Source: Neorhizobium huautlense (GTDB taxonomy: Bacteria; Pseudomonadota; Alphaproteobacteria; Rhizobiales; Rhizobiaceae). From it: a DNA stretch of 64,000 nucleotides. Below are positions 16,353 to 25,257 of the stretch, piece by piece. Position numbers and translations under genes: made by a program. Numbering within the stretch: position 1 is the first letter of the stretch; every line of letters begins with the position of its first letter. The stretch lies in the NCBI RefSeq assembly GCF_030811685.1, contig NZ_JAUSRF010000001.1, positions 62,001 through 126,000 on the forward strand, read 5' to 3'. The notes under the pieces are model-generated. The model was not told the DNA's origin and did no database searches. It worked only from the letters and a program-made list of their open reading frames with translations.

Positions 16353-17236
16353 TTCGCGGCCTCTCTTTTCTTCATGCGCGGGTCGAGCAGATCACGCGCC
16401 GTATCGCCCAGCAAATTGATCGACAGGATGCAGAGCGACAGCGCCAGACCCGGCCAGAAGATCAGCTGCGGCGCGATCTGGAAATAGGCCCGCCCCTCGG
16501 CCATGATATTCCCCCAGGTCGGTGTTTCGGTGGACACACCGGCGCCGAGGAAGGAGAGGATGGCCTCGGTCAGGATCGCCGAGGCGCAGACATAGGTGCC
16601 CTGCACGATCAGCGGTGCAAGCGTATTGGGCATGAGATGCCGCCACAGGATCTTTGGCAGGCTGGAACCGGCCGCGATGGCCGCCTCCACATAAGGCTCT
16701 TCGCGCGCCGTCAGCACGACCGAGCGGACGAGACGGACCACGCGCGGGATTTCCGGAACGGTGATGGCGAACATTACGGTCCAGACGCTGGCGCCCGTCA
16801 GCGAGACGACGGCGATGGCGAGCAGCAGGCTCGGAATGGCCATCAATGCATCCATGATGCGCATGACGATGGCATCGAGAACGCGGAAAAAGCCTGAGAC
16901 CAGACCGATGGCAAGGCCGATGCCGACGGAAATCACCGTCGCGCCCAGCCCGATGAACAGCGAGATACGCGCACCGTAAAGAACACGCGAGTAGAGGTCG
17001 CGGCCATAGGCATCCGAGCCGAGAAGATAGGCGTCGTTGGCGGGCTTCAGGCGCGCCGAAGGCGTCATCGCCATCGGATCATGGGTGGCAAGCCATGGGG
17101 CGGCGATCGCGAAGATCACCGTCAGGGCGAGAACGAGCAAGGCGAGGCCCGGAATGAAAAGGGACTTTTTATGCCGACCCTTCGACCGGAACATGGGAAG
17201 GCGCATGGCGGCGCCGAGCAGTGAAGACTGGGCCAT
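16349..17236 (-). CDS. ABC transporter permease, DppC type
   Basis: 295 residues from the ATG at 17236; longer open frame upstream lies over the other permease gene. Family marks are LLGSDAYGRDLYSRVLYGARISL, the EAA-type loop EAAIAAGSSLPKILWRHLMPN and the ending DLLDPRMKK. About six membrane helices are expected, with a basic cytoplasmic N-terminus. Its start overlaps the stop of the DppB-type gene by one base and its stop overlaps the ATPase start, so the three are coupled. Confidence 0.92.
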   Translation of the reverse strand: MAQSSLLGAAMRLPMFRSKGRHKKSLFIPGLALLVLALTVIFAIAAPWLATHDPMAMTPSARLKPANDAYLLGSDAYGRDLYSRVLYGARISLFIGLGATVISVGIGLAIGLVSGFFRVLDAIVMRIMDALMAIPSLLLAIAVVSLTGASVWTVMFAITVPEIPRVVRLVRSVVLTAREEPYVEAAIAAGSSLPKILWRHLMPNTLAPLIVQGTYVCASAILTEAILSFLGAGVSTETPTWGNIMAEGRAYFQIAPQLIFWPGLALSLCILSINLLGDTARDLLDPRMKKREAAK

Positions 17237-18177
17237 CAGTAACGGATCCTCGGGTCGAAGAAGGAATAGGACAGATCGATGATCAGGTTGACGAGGACAT
17301 AGATGCCGCTCGTGAGAAGGATCATGCCCTGGATGACCGGATAATCGCGCGCCAGAATGGCATCGACGGTGAGCCTGCCGATGCCGGGAATGTTGAAGAT
17401 GCTCTCGGTCACCACGACGCCGGTGATGAGAAGCGCAAAACCGGTGCCGATGATGGTAAGGACCGGAACGGCGGCATTGCGCAGCGCATGACGGAAAAGA
17501 ACCGTCTTTTCCTTCAGGCCCTTGGCACGGGCGGTACGCACATAATCCTCGCCCAGAACCTCGAGCACGGAAGCACGGGTCATGCGGGCGATCAGCGCCA
17601 CGTAGATGGAGGCGAGCGTCAGTGAAGGAAGCACCGCACGCTCGAGAAACGGCCCGATGCCGCGTGTGATACTGCGAAAGCCCTGAACCGGGAACCATTT
17701 CAGGTCGATGGCGAAAAACTGGATGAGGATGTAGCCGATGACAAAAACCGGGACCGAAAACCCGACGACCGAGATCGTCATCACCGTATAGTCGATCCAT
17801 GTTCCGTGTCGCCATGCAGCCAGAACACCGAGCGGAACGGCAATCGCTACCGAAAGGACAATGGTCAGCAGCGCGAGGCTGATGGTCGGCTCTATGTGCT
17901 TTGCGATCATGCCGGAGACCGGCGTGTTCGAGATCAGCGAGGTGCCGAGATCACCCTGCATGAGCAGCCAGAACCACGAGAAGAACTGCACGACGATCGG
18001 CTTGTCCAGCCCCAGCGAGGTGCGGATGCGCTCAAGCTGTTCCGGCGTTGCCATGTCGCCGGCGATGATGGCGGCGGGATCACCGGGCGTCAGGCGCAGC
18101 AGAAGGAAAACGAAAACGGCAACGGTCAAGAGCACCGGGACAGCCGCCAGTATGCGTCGAAAAGTATAGACGAGCAT
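17236..18177 (-). CDS. ABC transporter permease, DppB type
   Basis: 313 residues. The start follows the DppB rule: first helix, then LLLRLTPGDPAAIIAGD. The EAA-like loop ARAKGLKEKTVLFRHALRNA and the ending YSFFDPRIRY also fit. The ATG at 18177 is chosen because GAGGA lies just upstream; GTG at 18189 and ATG at 18183 are possible longer starts without a ribosome-binding site. It forms the membrane pore with the 16349-17236 product and takes ligand from the binding protein encoded just upstream. Confidence 0.9.
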   Translation of the reverse strand: MLVYTFRRILAAVPVLLTVAVFVFLLLRLTPGDPAAIIAGDMATPEQLERIRTSLGLDKPIVVQFFSWFWLLMQGDLGTSLISNTPVSGMIAKHIEPTISLALLTIVLSVAIAVPLGVLAAWRHGTWIDYTVMTISVVGFSVPVFVIGYILIQFFAIDLKWFPVQGFRSITRGIGPFLERAVLPSLTLASIYVALIARMTRASVLEVLGEDYVRTARAKGLKEKTVLFRHALRNAAVPVLTIIGTGFALLITGVVVTESIFNIPGIGRLTVDAILARDYPVIQGMILLTSGIYVLVNLIIDLSYSFFDPRIRY

Positions 18178-18255
18178 GAGCATCCTCACGTCGGTTTACA
18201 TCGGGAAGGCGAAGGCGGCATCATGGGCTCGATGCCGCCGTGAGGATCGCGAAAA

Positions 18256-19866
18256 TTAGTCCTCGGTCTTCTCGATGTTCCAGAAGACCGGCACAGGCGA
18301 TTCCAGCGGGCCGGTGAGGACATTGCGCCAGACGGAGGGCACGTTGTACTGCCCGAGCGGCACGTAGCTGACTTCATCCATGGCATGCGCCTGCAGTTCG
18401 TCCGCCGCGGCCTTCTGCTCCTGCGCCGTCTTGGCCGCGATATATTTGGCGCGCAGCGCTTCCATCTTCTCGTCGGTTGCCCAGCCGAAGAAGCCGTTCT
18501 TGCCGCGACCGTTGAGCATCGGGTTGTTGAGCGGCGTCATGATTTCGGGAACGATCCAGTTGGTGAAGAACATGTTCCAGCCACCTTCGGCAATCGGCTT
18601 CTGGGAGGCGCGGCGGGTGACCACTGTCTGCCAGTCCATCGGCTGAAGCTCGACGGTAAAACCTGCCGCGCGCAGGGCGTTTGCGGCGACGACCGGCTGC
18701 GCCTTCGTGGTCGTCACATCGGTCGGCTGCAGGATGACGACGGGCGTTCCGTCATAACCGGCTTCCTTCAGCAGCGCTTTTGCACCTTCGACATCACCCG
18801 ATCCGGTCAGGGATTCCGAACCCGCGCTGGATTCGAACGGCGTGCCGCAGCCAAAAAACGCGCCGCAAATCGTGTAATATTCCGGATTGCCGATAAATGC
18901 GTCGAGCACGTCCTTCTGGTTCATCGCCTTCAGGGCCGCCTGGCGGATCTTCTTGTTGTCGAAGGGAGGGTAGAGAAAGTTCATGCGCCCCATGGTCTGC
19001 GAGCCGAGCGGGCTGAGGCGCTTTACCGTCAGTTCGTCATTGCCCTCGACCAACGGCAGAAGGTCGATCGGCGGCGCTTCCAGATAGTCGATTTCTCCTG
19101 ACTGGATCGCATTCATCGCCGTCTGGGCATCCGGCATGGCTGTCCATTCGACACGGTCGACCTTGACGACCTTGCCGCCGGCCAGCCAGCTCGGCGCTTC
19201 CGAACGCGGCACATAATCGGCGAATTTTTCATACACCGACTTCACGCCCGGCTGATATTCCTCCGTGACGAACCTGAACGGGCCGGAGCCAATGAATTCG
19301 GTGATCGCGGTGTCCGCCGGGGTTGCGGCAATCCGCTTCGGCATCATGAACGGCACGACCGAAGAGGGCTTTGCCAGCGTCTCGGGAAGATAGGAGAAAG
19401 GCTCCTTGAGCTTGAAGACGAATTCCTTCTCGCCGTTGGCGGTCAGGCTTTCGAGCTTGTCGAAGAGCACCTGCCCCGACGTGTCGCGCTTGCCCCAGCG
19501 TTCGATCGAGGCAATACAATCCTCCGCCGTGACCGGCGCGCCGTCATGCCATTTCAGGCCGTCGCGCAGGATAAACGTATAGGTCAGACCATCATCGGAA
19601 ACGGTGTAGCTCGCCATCTGCGGCTGCACCTTGAAATCGGCATCCAGCGCCAAGAGCGTGTCATAGATCATGTAACCATGGTTGCGCACGATATGCGCGG
19701 TGGTGATGATCGGATCGAGGATGCGCAGGCCCGAATGCGGCACGGCGACCAGCGTGTTGGCGGACGCATCGGCAGCAAAGCCTGTGACACTGGCGGAAAG
19801 CGCAATGCAGGCCGCCGCCAGCATGCCCCTGAACGATCCTGATTTCGAATTGTTGGTGATCTGCAT
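18256..19866 (-). CDS. peptide-type ABC transporter substrate-binding protein (family 5)
   Basis: 536 residues from the ATG at 19866 (AAGGGA upstream). A signal peptide is seen near residues 1-34, with a likely cut close to FAADASA. SBP_bac_5 marks include YTFILRDGLKWHDGAPVTAEDC and the QTAMNAIQSGEIDYLEAPP region. First gene of the second transport operon, divergent from the tandem IclR regulator. Overall sequence differs from the other binding protein in this window, so the two importers probably take different ligands. Confidence 0.92.
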   Translation of the reverse strand: MQITNNSKSGSFRGMLAAACIALSASVTGFAADASANTLVAVPHSGLRILDPIITTAHIVRNHGYMIYDTLLALDADFKVQPQMASYTVSDDGLTYTFILRDGLKWHDGAPVTAEDCIASIERWGKRDTSGQVLFDKLESLTANGEKEFVFKLKEPFSYLPETLAKPSSVVPFMMPKRIAATPADTAITEFIGSGPFRFVTEEYQPGVKSVYEKFADYVPRSEAPSWLAGGKVVKVDRVEWTAMPDAQTAMNAIQSGEIDYLEAPPIDLLPLVEGNDELTVKRLSPLGSQTMGRMNFLYPPFDNKKIRQAALKAMNQKDVLDAFIGNPEYYTICGAFFGCGTPFESSAGSESLTGSGDVEGAKALLKEAGYDGTPVVILQPTDVTTTKAQPVVAANALRAAGFTVELQPMDWQTVVTRRASQKPIAEGGWNMFFTNWIVPEIMTPLNNPMLNGRGKNGFFGWATDEKMEALRAKYIAAKTAQEQKAAADELQAHAMDEVSYVPLGQYNVPSVWRNVLTGPLESPVPVFWNIEKTED

Positions 19867-20250
19867 TTCAGCTGTTCCCTTTTTATGATTGGAGATGAAA
19901 TGCGCGCGCAACATCGCTGCCCGCACTGAGGTCGCCGGACTGAAAATCCTCACAAATGACCGGGCTACCCGCCGACAGGCAGGCAACAGGAAACATCGAC
20001 GAAAGCGATGTGGCCTCGACCGGAAAGACTATGATTCGTGATTGACTGGATGCTTCAAGACATCAACGGGACGATGCCTTTGACACCGTCTCCCTGCCGT
20101 CAGTCGTGACGGGTAATCTCAAAAATATGCTTCACGGCGTCCCCTTATGTTTTTACCGCAATGCGATTGATATTACTGCATTTCGATTATAAAGACCGGG
20201 AAAAGGTTGTCAACTTTCTGTCGCAGTGCAGCAAGAATTTCGAGGACTGA
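19867..20250. promoter_or_regulatory. divergent regulatory region of transport operon 2
   Basis: 384 bases without a gene, between the binding-protein gene (minus) and the tandem IclR gene (plus). The part at 20130-20220 is AT-richer than the rest and carries the direct repeat annotated separately. Promoters for both directions must lie here; none has a strong consensus by eye. Confidence 0.6.
20158..20190. promoter_or_regulatory. 20-bp-spaced direct repeat, candidate operator
   Basis: GCAATGCGATTGA (20158-20170) and GCATTTCGATTAT (20178-20190) share 9 of 13 positions and start exactly 20 bases apart, about two turns of the helix, so both face the same side. The repeat sits 60-90 bases before the tandem IclR gene and may be its binding site. 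Confidence 0.3.
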
Positions 20251-21819
20251 ATGCCGGAAACGATTGATCGTCGGGCGCGGATTGCCGCGATAGGCAAGGC
20301 ATTCAGCGTTCTCGAACTGTTTGGGCCGGAAAGCCCGGACCTTCGGATCACCGACATAGCTTCGCGTGCGGACATGAGCCGGTCCAGTGCCCAGCGTCTC
20401 GTTCACACGCTTTTGAAATGCGGATGGCTGCATCGCGACGCTTCAGGCACGTTGCTTTCCCTCAGCCACCGAGCAGTCGACCCGGCTTTCGTCTATCTCT
20501 CGTGCAATCCGATCATGGATCTGGTCATGCCTTTCGTGGTGGAGCTGAATGCCCGAACGGCCTTGAACTGTGATCTCTGGCTGAGGGACGGCCTCGATCT
20601 CGTCACGCTTGCCCGCATTCCTTCCCCGGCGTCGTCGCTGGCGCTTGCGCCCGTCGGCAGCCGCACCAGCCTGACGAGTTCCACGCGCGGCCGGGCATTG
20701 CTTTCCTGCCTGTCGCGGCAACGCCTGAACGAAATCCTGCCCGAGCTTGCGCTCAATCCGGGCGACGAACGCGAAAGATTGCTGAAAGACATCGCCAGTG
20801 AGCACGAGGCCGGTTACGCGATCGGCGACGAAACGGGCTCAGGCTCGGGAAAGGTCATCGCCGCGGCATTTCTCGGCGCGGATGGAGAACCTCTCGGTGT
20901 CTTGAGCCTGTCCGGCGTTCTGGATGCCGCAATCAGCCATGAGGCCGCTGGCCTGCTGCGTCAGACGGCAAACACGATCAACGGCCTGCGTATTTCCGCA
21001 ACGCCCACCGTCGCGACATTTTACCCCGGATCGCATGTCACATGGGCAGTCTCGCAAACCGAGGACGACCCGCTGGAAATTGCGTCCGTCACCAAGGCAC
21101 TGCATCTTTTGCAGTTTTTCCACCCCGGCGCACCTCTGCTGACCCTGACGGAGCTTTCGAAAAAAACCGGTTTCCCCATCCCCACCGTACAGCGGATCGT
21201 CGATACCTTCATCGACCTGGGCTATCTGGTGCGGCAGGACAAAAACCGCGCCTATCACATCTCCATCCGCTCACTGGATCTTCTCTACCGTTTTCAGATG
21301 AGCAGCAATCTGGTTCGTTCGGTCTGGCCGCGTCTCATCCGTTTTCGCGAGGAATGCGGGCTGCGCTGTTCGTTCTGCATTCTGGACGGCACGGAGATCG
21401 TGCACCTTCTTCACGTGCAGAGCAGGCCCCACCCGGACTACCGCACCGCCCATCCCGGCCGGCGTTTCCTCGCAGCCTCCTCTTCGGGCGGACGGGCCAT
21501 GCTGTCCTGGCTGCCGGACGAAGAGATCCGGAAAATCCTGGATGACAGCATGATCGATCCCTTCACCGCCCATACGGTGACCGACAGGGATGCGATTTTT
21601 GCGGATATCAAATGCGCAAGCGCCCGCGGCGTGGCATTCACCGACCGGCAGTCGGTTCGCGACGAGGTGAATGTTGCCGCAGCCGTGCGCGGTCCCGATG
21701 GTCGCCCCATCGGCGCCATCGTGGTTTCAGCACCCGCCCGAACATGGACGATCGATCGCCTTGAAAAGGAAGTTGTCCCTTCGCTTCTTTCGCACAGCCG
21801 AAGCGGCGATTTTTCCTGA
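20251..21819 (+). CDS. tandem IclR-type transcriptional regulator (two full IclR units)
   Basis: 522 residues, about twice the usual IclR length (250-280). Unit 1 has a winged helix at about 8-70 (DIASRADMSRSSAQRLVHTL) and an effector domain at about 80-250. Unit 2 has a second winged helix at about 276-338 (ELSKKTGFPIPTVQRIVDTF) and a second effector domain to about 515, with TDRQSVRDEVNVAAAVRGPD. The units are diverged, not a recent copy. The gene is divergent from transport operon 2 and is its probable regulator. One chain could act like a built-in dimer with two different ligand pockets; this is inference. The ATG at 20251 has a GAGGA just before it. Confidence 0.88.
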   Translation: MPETIDRRARIAAIGKAFSVLELFGPESPDLRITDIASRADMSRSSAQRLVHTLLKCGWLHRDASGTLLSLSHRAVDPAFVYLSCNPIMDLVMPFVVELNARTALNCDLWLRDGLDLVTLARIPSPASSLALAPVGSRTSLTSSTRGRALLSCLSRQRLNEILPELALNPGDERERLLKDIASEHEAGYAIGDETGSGSGKVIAAAFLGADGEPLGVLSLSGVLDAAISHEAAGLLRQTANTINGLRISATPTVATFYPGSHVTWAVSQTEDDPLEIASVTKALHLLQFFHPGAPLLTLTELSKKTGFPIPTVQRIVDTFIDLGYLVRQDKNRAYHISIRSLDLLYRFQMSSNLVRSVWPRLIRFREECGLRCSFCILDGTEIVHLLHVQSRPHPDYRTAHPGRRFLAASSSGGRAMLSWLPDEEIRKILDDSMIDPFTAHTVTDRDAIFADIKCASARGVAFTDRQSVRDEVNVAAAVRGPDGRPIGAIVVSAPARTWTIDRLEKEVVPSLLSHSRSGDFS

Positions 21820-21866
21820 AAAACATGCCGCACGAGATTTGAACTTATCGCGCTCGATCACGGCAC

Positions 21867-23912
21867 TCAGCTTTTGGAATGCGCGTCCAGCTTGATGACG
21901 TTTGTGAGCTTGGGGGACGATGACCGCGCCGAGGTCAAGGCCTTCAGGAGTTCGGATCGCTCGAACGGCTTCATGACGATGGGCCAGATGACCTTCACGC
22001 CGGCTTCCAACTTGTCGCTGTAACCGGTCATCAACACGATCGGCAGATCGGGACGCACTTTCGCCACGCGTTCCGCAAGTTCCATGCCCGACATGACCGG
22101 CATCATGATGTCGCTGAGAACGGCATCGATGCGCGGATGTTTCTCGATCAACCTGAGTGCTTCGGCTCCGTCCTGCGCGGTGTAGATCGATGTGACGCTA
22201 TCCTCCAGTGCGACGCGGGCCGCCTCCAGGGACGCCGGAGTATCGTCCACGATCAGGACATGCGACGGCATGCCGGGGACAACGGCATCATCAGGCTTGG
22301 CGACGATTTCCTGCGCCGACTTCGGCAGGTAGATCGTCATCGCGCTGCCATGCCCGCTCAAGCTGGCCACGGTCGCCGTGCCCCCATTCCCCTCCGCAAA
22401 GCCGATGACCTGCGTGAGGCCAAGACCGGGTGCGCCATTGGCTTTGGTGGAAAAAAACGGCTCGAAAATACGCTTCAGGTCTGCCGACGCAACGCCCTTA
22501 CCGGTATCGGTGACGCTCAAGGCCACCATCGGTCCCTTGATCCGTTTATCTTCTGCTGCGCCATCAACGACATTACGGGCGCTGATCGTCACCTGTCCGC
22601 CATCGATCATCGCTTCACGCGCATTCGTCAGCAGATTGATCAGGGCAATTTCAAGCCCGATCGGATCGGCATGGATGCCCCAGAGATCGTCCGGAATGCG
22701 GACATCCATGACGATGCTGTCGTTCAGCGCCTGCTTCAGGAGCGGCGTCATATCGGCGAGCTTGGCATCCAGTTCCATATGCTCCGCGCCCTGGTTCGAA
22801 CGGCGGGCAAAGGACAAAAGACGCCGGGTGATCGTTTTGCCGCGGATCACACCTTGCCGCATATTGCCCAAAAGGCGGGTTATTCTTTCTTCATCGCCCC
22901 GGCGGCGCTCGATGCCATCGACGCCGGATTGAAAAACCATCAGAAGATTGTTGAAATCATGGGCTGCCTGACCTGTCAGCTTGCCCAGCGCATCCATGCG
23001 CTGCCAGTTGGCGAGGCTCTCCCGCTCCGTGTTTCGGGAGCGCAGTTCCCGGTAGAGCAGCACGGCAACAAGGCCGGAAAGAACGATCGTCACGGCCCCG
23101 GCACCGATCACAAACATGGCGGCATGCATGGCAGGCTGATCATATTGCGACGATGGAAGCCCGATCTTCACGCGCCAGGCGGTCTCGCCGATCTGCGCCT
23201 CGGCCGTGCGCAGCGTAGTGCCATCTGCCAACAGGACCGCGTCATCCTGCACGCTGGCGAATTCCGCAGCGCCCTTGCCCGCAAATTCCGGAGCGCCGGT
23301 CGTCGTCACCAGCCGATCCTGACGATCCACCACCCAGGCCGACCAGTCTTTCGGCAAGCCGCCGGCATACAGCATCTGCGTCACCATTTCGGGGCGAATG
23401 ACTGCCGACAGAACGGCGCGCAAACGATCCTTGCGCGTGATCGGCACCCTGATCGCAAACGCGGCCTTTCCGCCCTTGCCGATCGCAATATTGCCGATCA
23501 CCGGCTTGCCCGTCTCCAGAAGCCGTTTGTGACTTTCGAGATCGACGATTTCCTTCCGGGAAGAGACGGCAAGCGGCGGATAGGCCAGAACCACCTCGCC
23601 CTGCTCGTTCGAGACACGGATCTGCTGCCATTCCGCAATCTGGTCGTTCAGTCGTCGCGCCGTCTCGGCAAAGCTGCTTCGGGAAACCGGAAGATCGAGG
23701 CGCGGCGAATCGGCAACGACCGACAGCAACTGCACCTGCGTATCGAGTTCACGCTGGAGAGCACCGGCCAGGATAGCCGCACGTTCTTCCAGCGCACCAT
23801 CCAGACGACGCTGCTGTTCGTTGATGAAGAACCACCCGATCACGCTGGCCAGAACAAGGGCCGGCAAAAGAGAGGCGCTCAGGAGAAGGAGCGCTGGCCG
23901 TGCGTTATTCAA
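21867..23912 (-). CDS. membrane hybrid sensor histidine kinase with C-terminal receiver
   Basis: 681 residues. Membrane helix 1 (about 7-27), a periplasmic Cache-like sensor (about 30-265), helix 2 (about 270-292), a dimerisation/phospho-acceptor region with QAAHDFNNLLMVFQSG, an ATPase domain with NLLTNAREAM, DTGKGV and GAPGLGLTQ, then a receiver (about 555-670) with DDTPAS, the phospho-acceptor in VLSDIMMPVMSG, MTGYSD and the MKPF lysine. The TTG at 23912 is the start, with GAGGA six bases upstream. It is convergent with the tandem IclR gene, and no separate response regulator is adjacent. The FNNLL type of kinase often passes phosphate within the chain. The signal is unknown; small carboxylates or amino acids are common Cache ligands. 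Confidence 0.88.
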   Translation of the reverse strand: MNNARPALLLLSASLLPALVLASVIGWFFINEQQRRLDGALEERAAILAGALQRELDTQVQLLSVVADSPRLDLPVSRSSFAETARRLNDQIAEWQQIRVSNEQGEVVLAYPPLAVSSRKEIVDLESHKRLLETGKPVIGNIAIGKGGKAAFAIRVPITRKDRLRAVLSAVIRPEMVTQMLYAGGLPKDWSAWVVDRQDRLVTTTGAPEFAGKGAAEFASVQDDAVLLADGTTLRTAEAQIGETAWRVKIGLPSSQYDQPAMHAAMFVIGAGAVTIVLSGLVAVLLYRELRSRNTERESLANWQRMDALGKLTGQAAHDFNNLLMVFQSGVDGIERRRGDEERITRLLGNMRQGVIRGKTITRRLLSFARRSNQGAEHMELDAKLADMTPLLKQALNDSIVMDVRIPDDLWGIHADPIGLEIALINLLTNAREAMIDGGQVTISARNVVDGAAEDKRIKGPMVALSVTDTGKGVASADLKRIFEPFFSTKANGAPGLGLTQVIGFAEGNGGTATVASLSGHGSAMTIYLPKSAQEIVAKPDDAVVPGMPSHVLIVDDTPASLEAARVALEDSVTSIYTAQDGAEALRLIEKHPRIDAVLSDIMMPVMSGMELAERVAKVRPDLPIVLMTGYSDKLEAGVKVIWPIVMKPFERSELLKALTSARSSSPKLTNVIKLDAHSKS

Positions 23913-24200
23913 GTTCGGTCCTCAGAAGATGGCAGCGTTAACATTTTAACGCTCCGCGCGGGAGGAACAAGCCAATCAGTGCTCATAGTTCCTTCTACCC
24001 ACCAGAAAGCATCTGACTACCGGAAAAGACCGGAACGGAAAACACGATAACGTGATATTGGATCGCTTTTCCCATGGTAACGGTAGCCCGCATGCGTCGG
24101 ATGGGCGCCCAATGCCGGAAAATCACCACGCTCCCGTTCTGCGGCACGGCCTATTCGGCGACACTTTGGCAAACTGATTCTCATCCGCTCGCCCGAGCGA

Positions 24201-25175
24201 TCATAGCCAGCCTTTCCAGCGAAAGAAGAAGAACGGGATGACGGCCGAAAGCACCATGCCAAGCAAAGCCAGAGGGTAACCGATGGTCCAGCTGAGTTCC
24301 GGCATATGTTCGAAATTCATGCCATAGATGGAAGCGACCAGCGTTGGCGGCAGAAACACCACGGAAGCAATCGAGAATATCTTGATGATGGCATTCTGTT
24401 CGACGCTGATCAGGCCAAGCGATGCATCGAGCAGAAAGCCGATATTGCTGGAAACGAAGCCGGCATGTTCCGACAGCGTGGCGATGTCATGGGCCACCGT
24501 CTTGCACAGATCCTCGATTTCCGGGTGGTGGTGGATCTGCGGCACGTTCAGGAGAAAGGTCAGCATGCGCGACAGCGAACCGAGACTGTCGCGCACCTTG
24601 CTGATCAGCCGGTGATGGGCGGCGATATCGGCAAGCTTGTCTTCCAGAAATTGCGGCGGACGGCGCGTGGCGCGCGGGCGAAAGATCTCCTTGGACAACT
24701 CATCGATATGCACAACGGCGGTTTCGAGGATTTCCGCCGTGCGGTCGGCAATGGTTTCCAGCAGGCGGGCAAGCAGCATCTTGCCCACCCAGGGCGCCTC
24801 GGCAGGCTGGCGGCAGAGGGCGGCGGTAAAGAGCTTGAACGACTTTGGATCGGCATACCGTACCGTCACCAGCTTTCCGCCGGTGAGGATGAAGGCGATA
24901 TCGGTGATCTCTGGCGCTTCGCTATCCGCCTTCCAGACCAGCGAAGCGGTCATGTAGACGGCGTTCTTTTCAATATAGAGACGGCTGGAAGGCTCGAAAT
25001 CCTTCAGTTCGGCGCGGGTCGGGATCTCGATACCGAGGAGTTGTTCGACATAACGATCCTCTTCGGTCGTCGGATCGAGAAGGTCCAGCCAGACGATGTC
25101 TTCACCAAGTGCCGCCGGTTTTTCACTGACGGCGAAAGGCGTTACCGCGCCGTGGGCATGATATGCATTGATCAA
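24201..25175 (-). CDS. corA: CorA-type magnesium/divalent metal transporter
   Basis: 324 residues. The diagnostic YGMNFEHMPE motif follows the first of two C-terminal membrane helices; the second ends in FFFFRWKGWL. The large N-terminal part is cytoplasmic and forms the pentamer funnel with long helices such as AVVHIDELSKEIFRP. The family lets Mg2+ (also Co2+ or Ni2+) into the cell. It stands alone between the histidine kinase and mrp genes on the same strand, with about 290 bases before the kinase. Confidence 0.93.
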   Translation of the reverse strand: MINAYHAHGAVTPFAVSEKPAALGEDIVWLDLLDPTTEEDRYVEQLLGIEIPTRAELKDFEPSSRLYIEKNAVYMTASLVWKADSEAPEITDIAFILTGGKLVTVRYADPKSFKLFTAALCRQPAEAPWVGKMLLARLLETIADRTAEILETAVVHIDELSKEIFRPRATRRPPQFLEDKLADIAAHHRLISKVRDSLGSLSRMLTFLLNVPQIHHHPEIEDLCKTVAHDIATLSEHAGFVSSNIGFLLDASLGLISVEQNAIIKIFSIASVVFLPPTLVASIYGMNFEHMPELSWTIGYPLALLGMVLSAVIPFFFFRWKGWL

Positions 25176-25257
25176 GGCAGTTTCTCCACGGCATTACCGG
25201 CAACAGATTGGCCATGAACGACCAAGAAAGGAGACTGTTCCCACCCCATCTCCCATC

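Noticed and set aside
16349..17815. A 488-residue version of the second DppC-type permease
   Set aside because: The N-terminal extension lies over the DppB gene in a different frame and is not membrane-like; the ATG at 17236 overlaps the upstream stop as expected.
22137..24050. 637-residue plus-strand frame opposite the histidine kinase
   Set aside because: Antisense shadow rich in His, Arg and Gln, without domains; the kinase on the minus strand is complete.
23913..24200. Possible small gene or RNA between the kinase and corA
   Set aside because: Only short palindromes such as CACGATAACGTG and no terminator, ribosome-binding site or family-like frame were seen.
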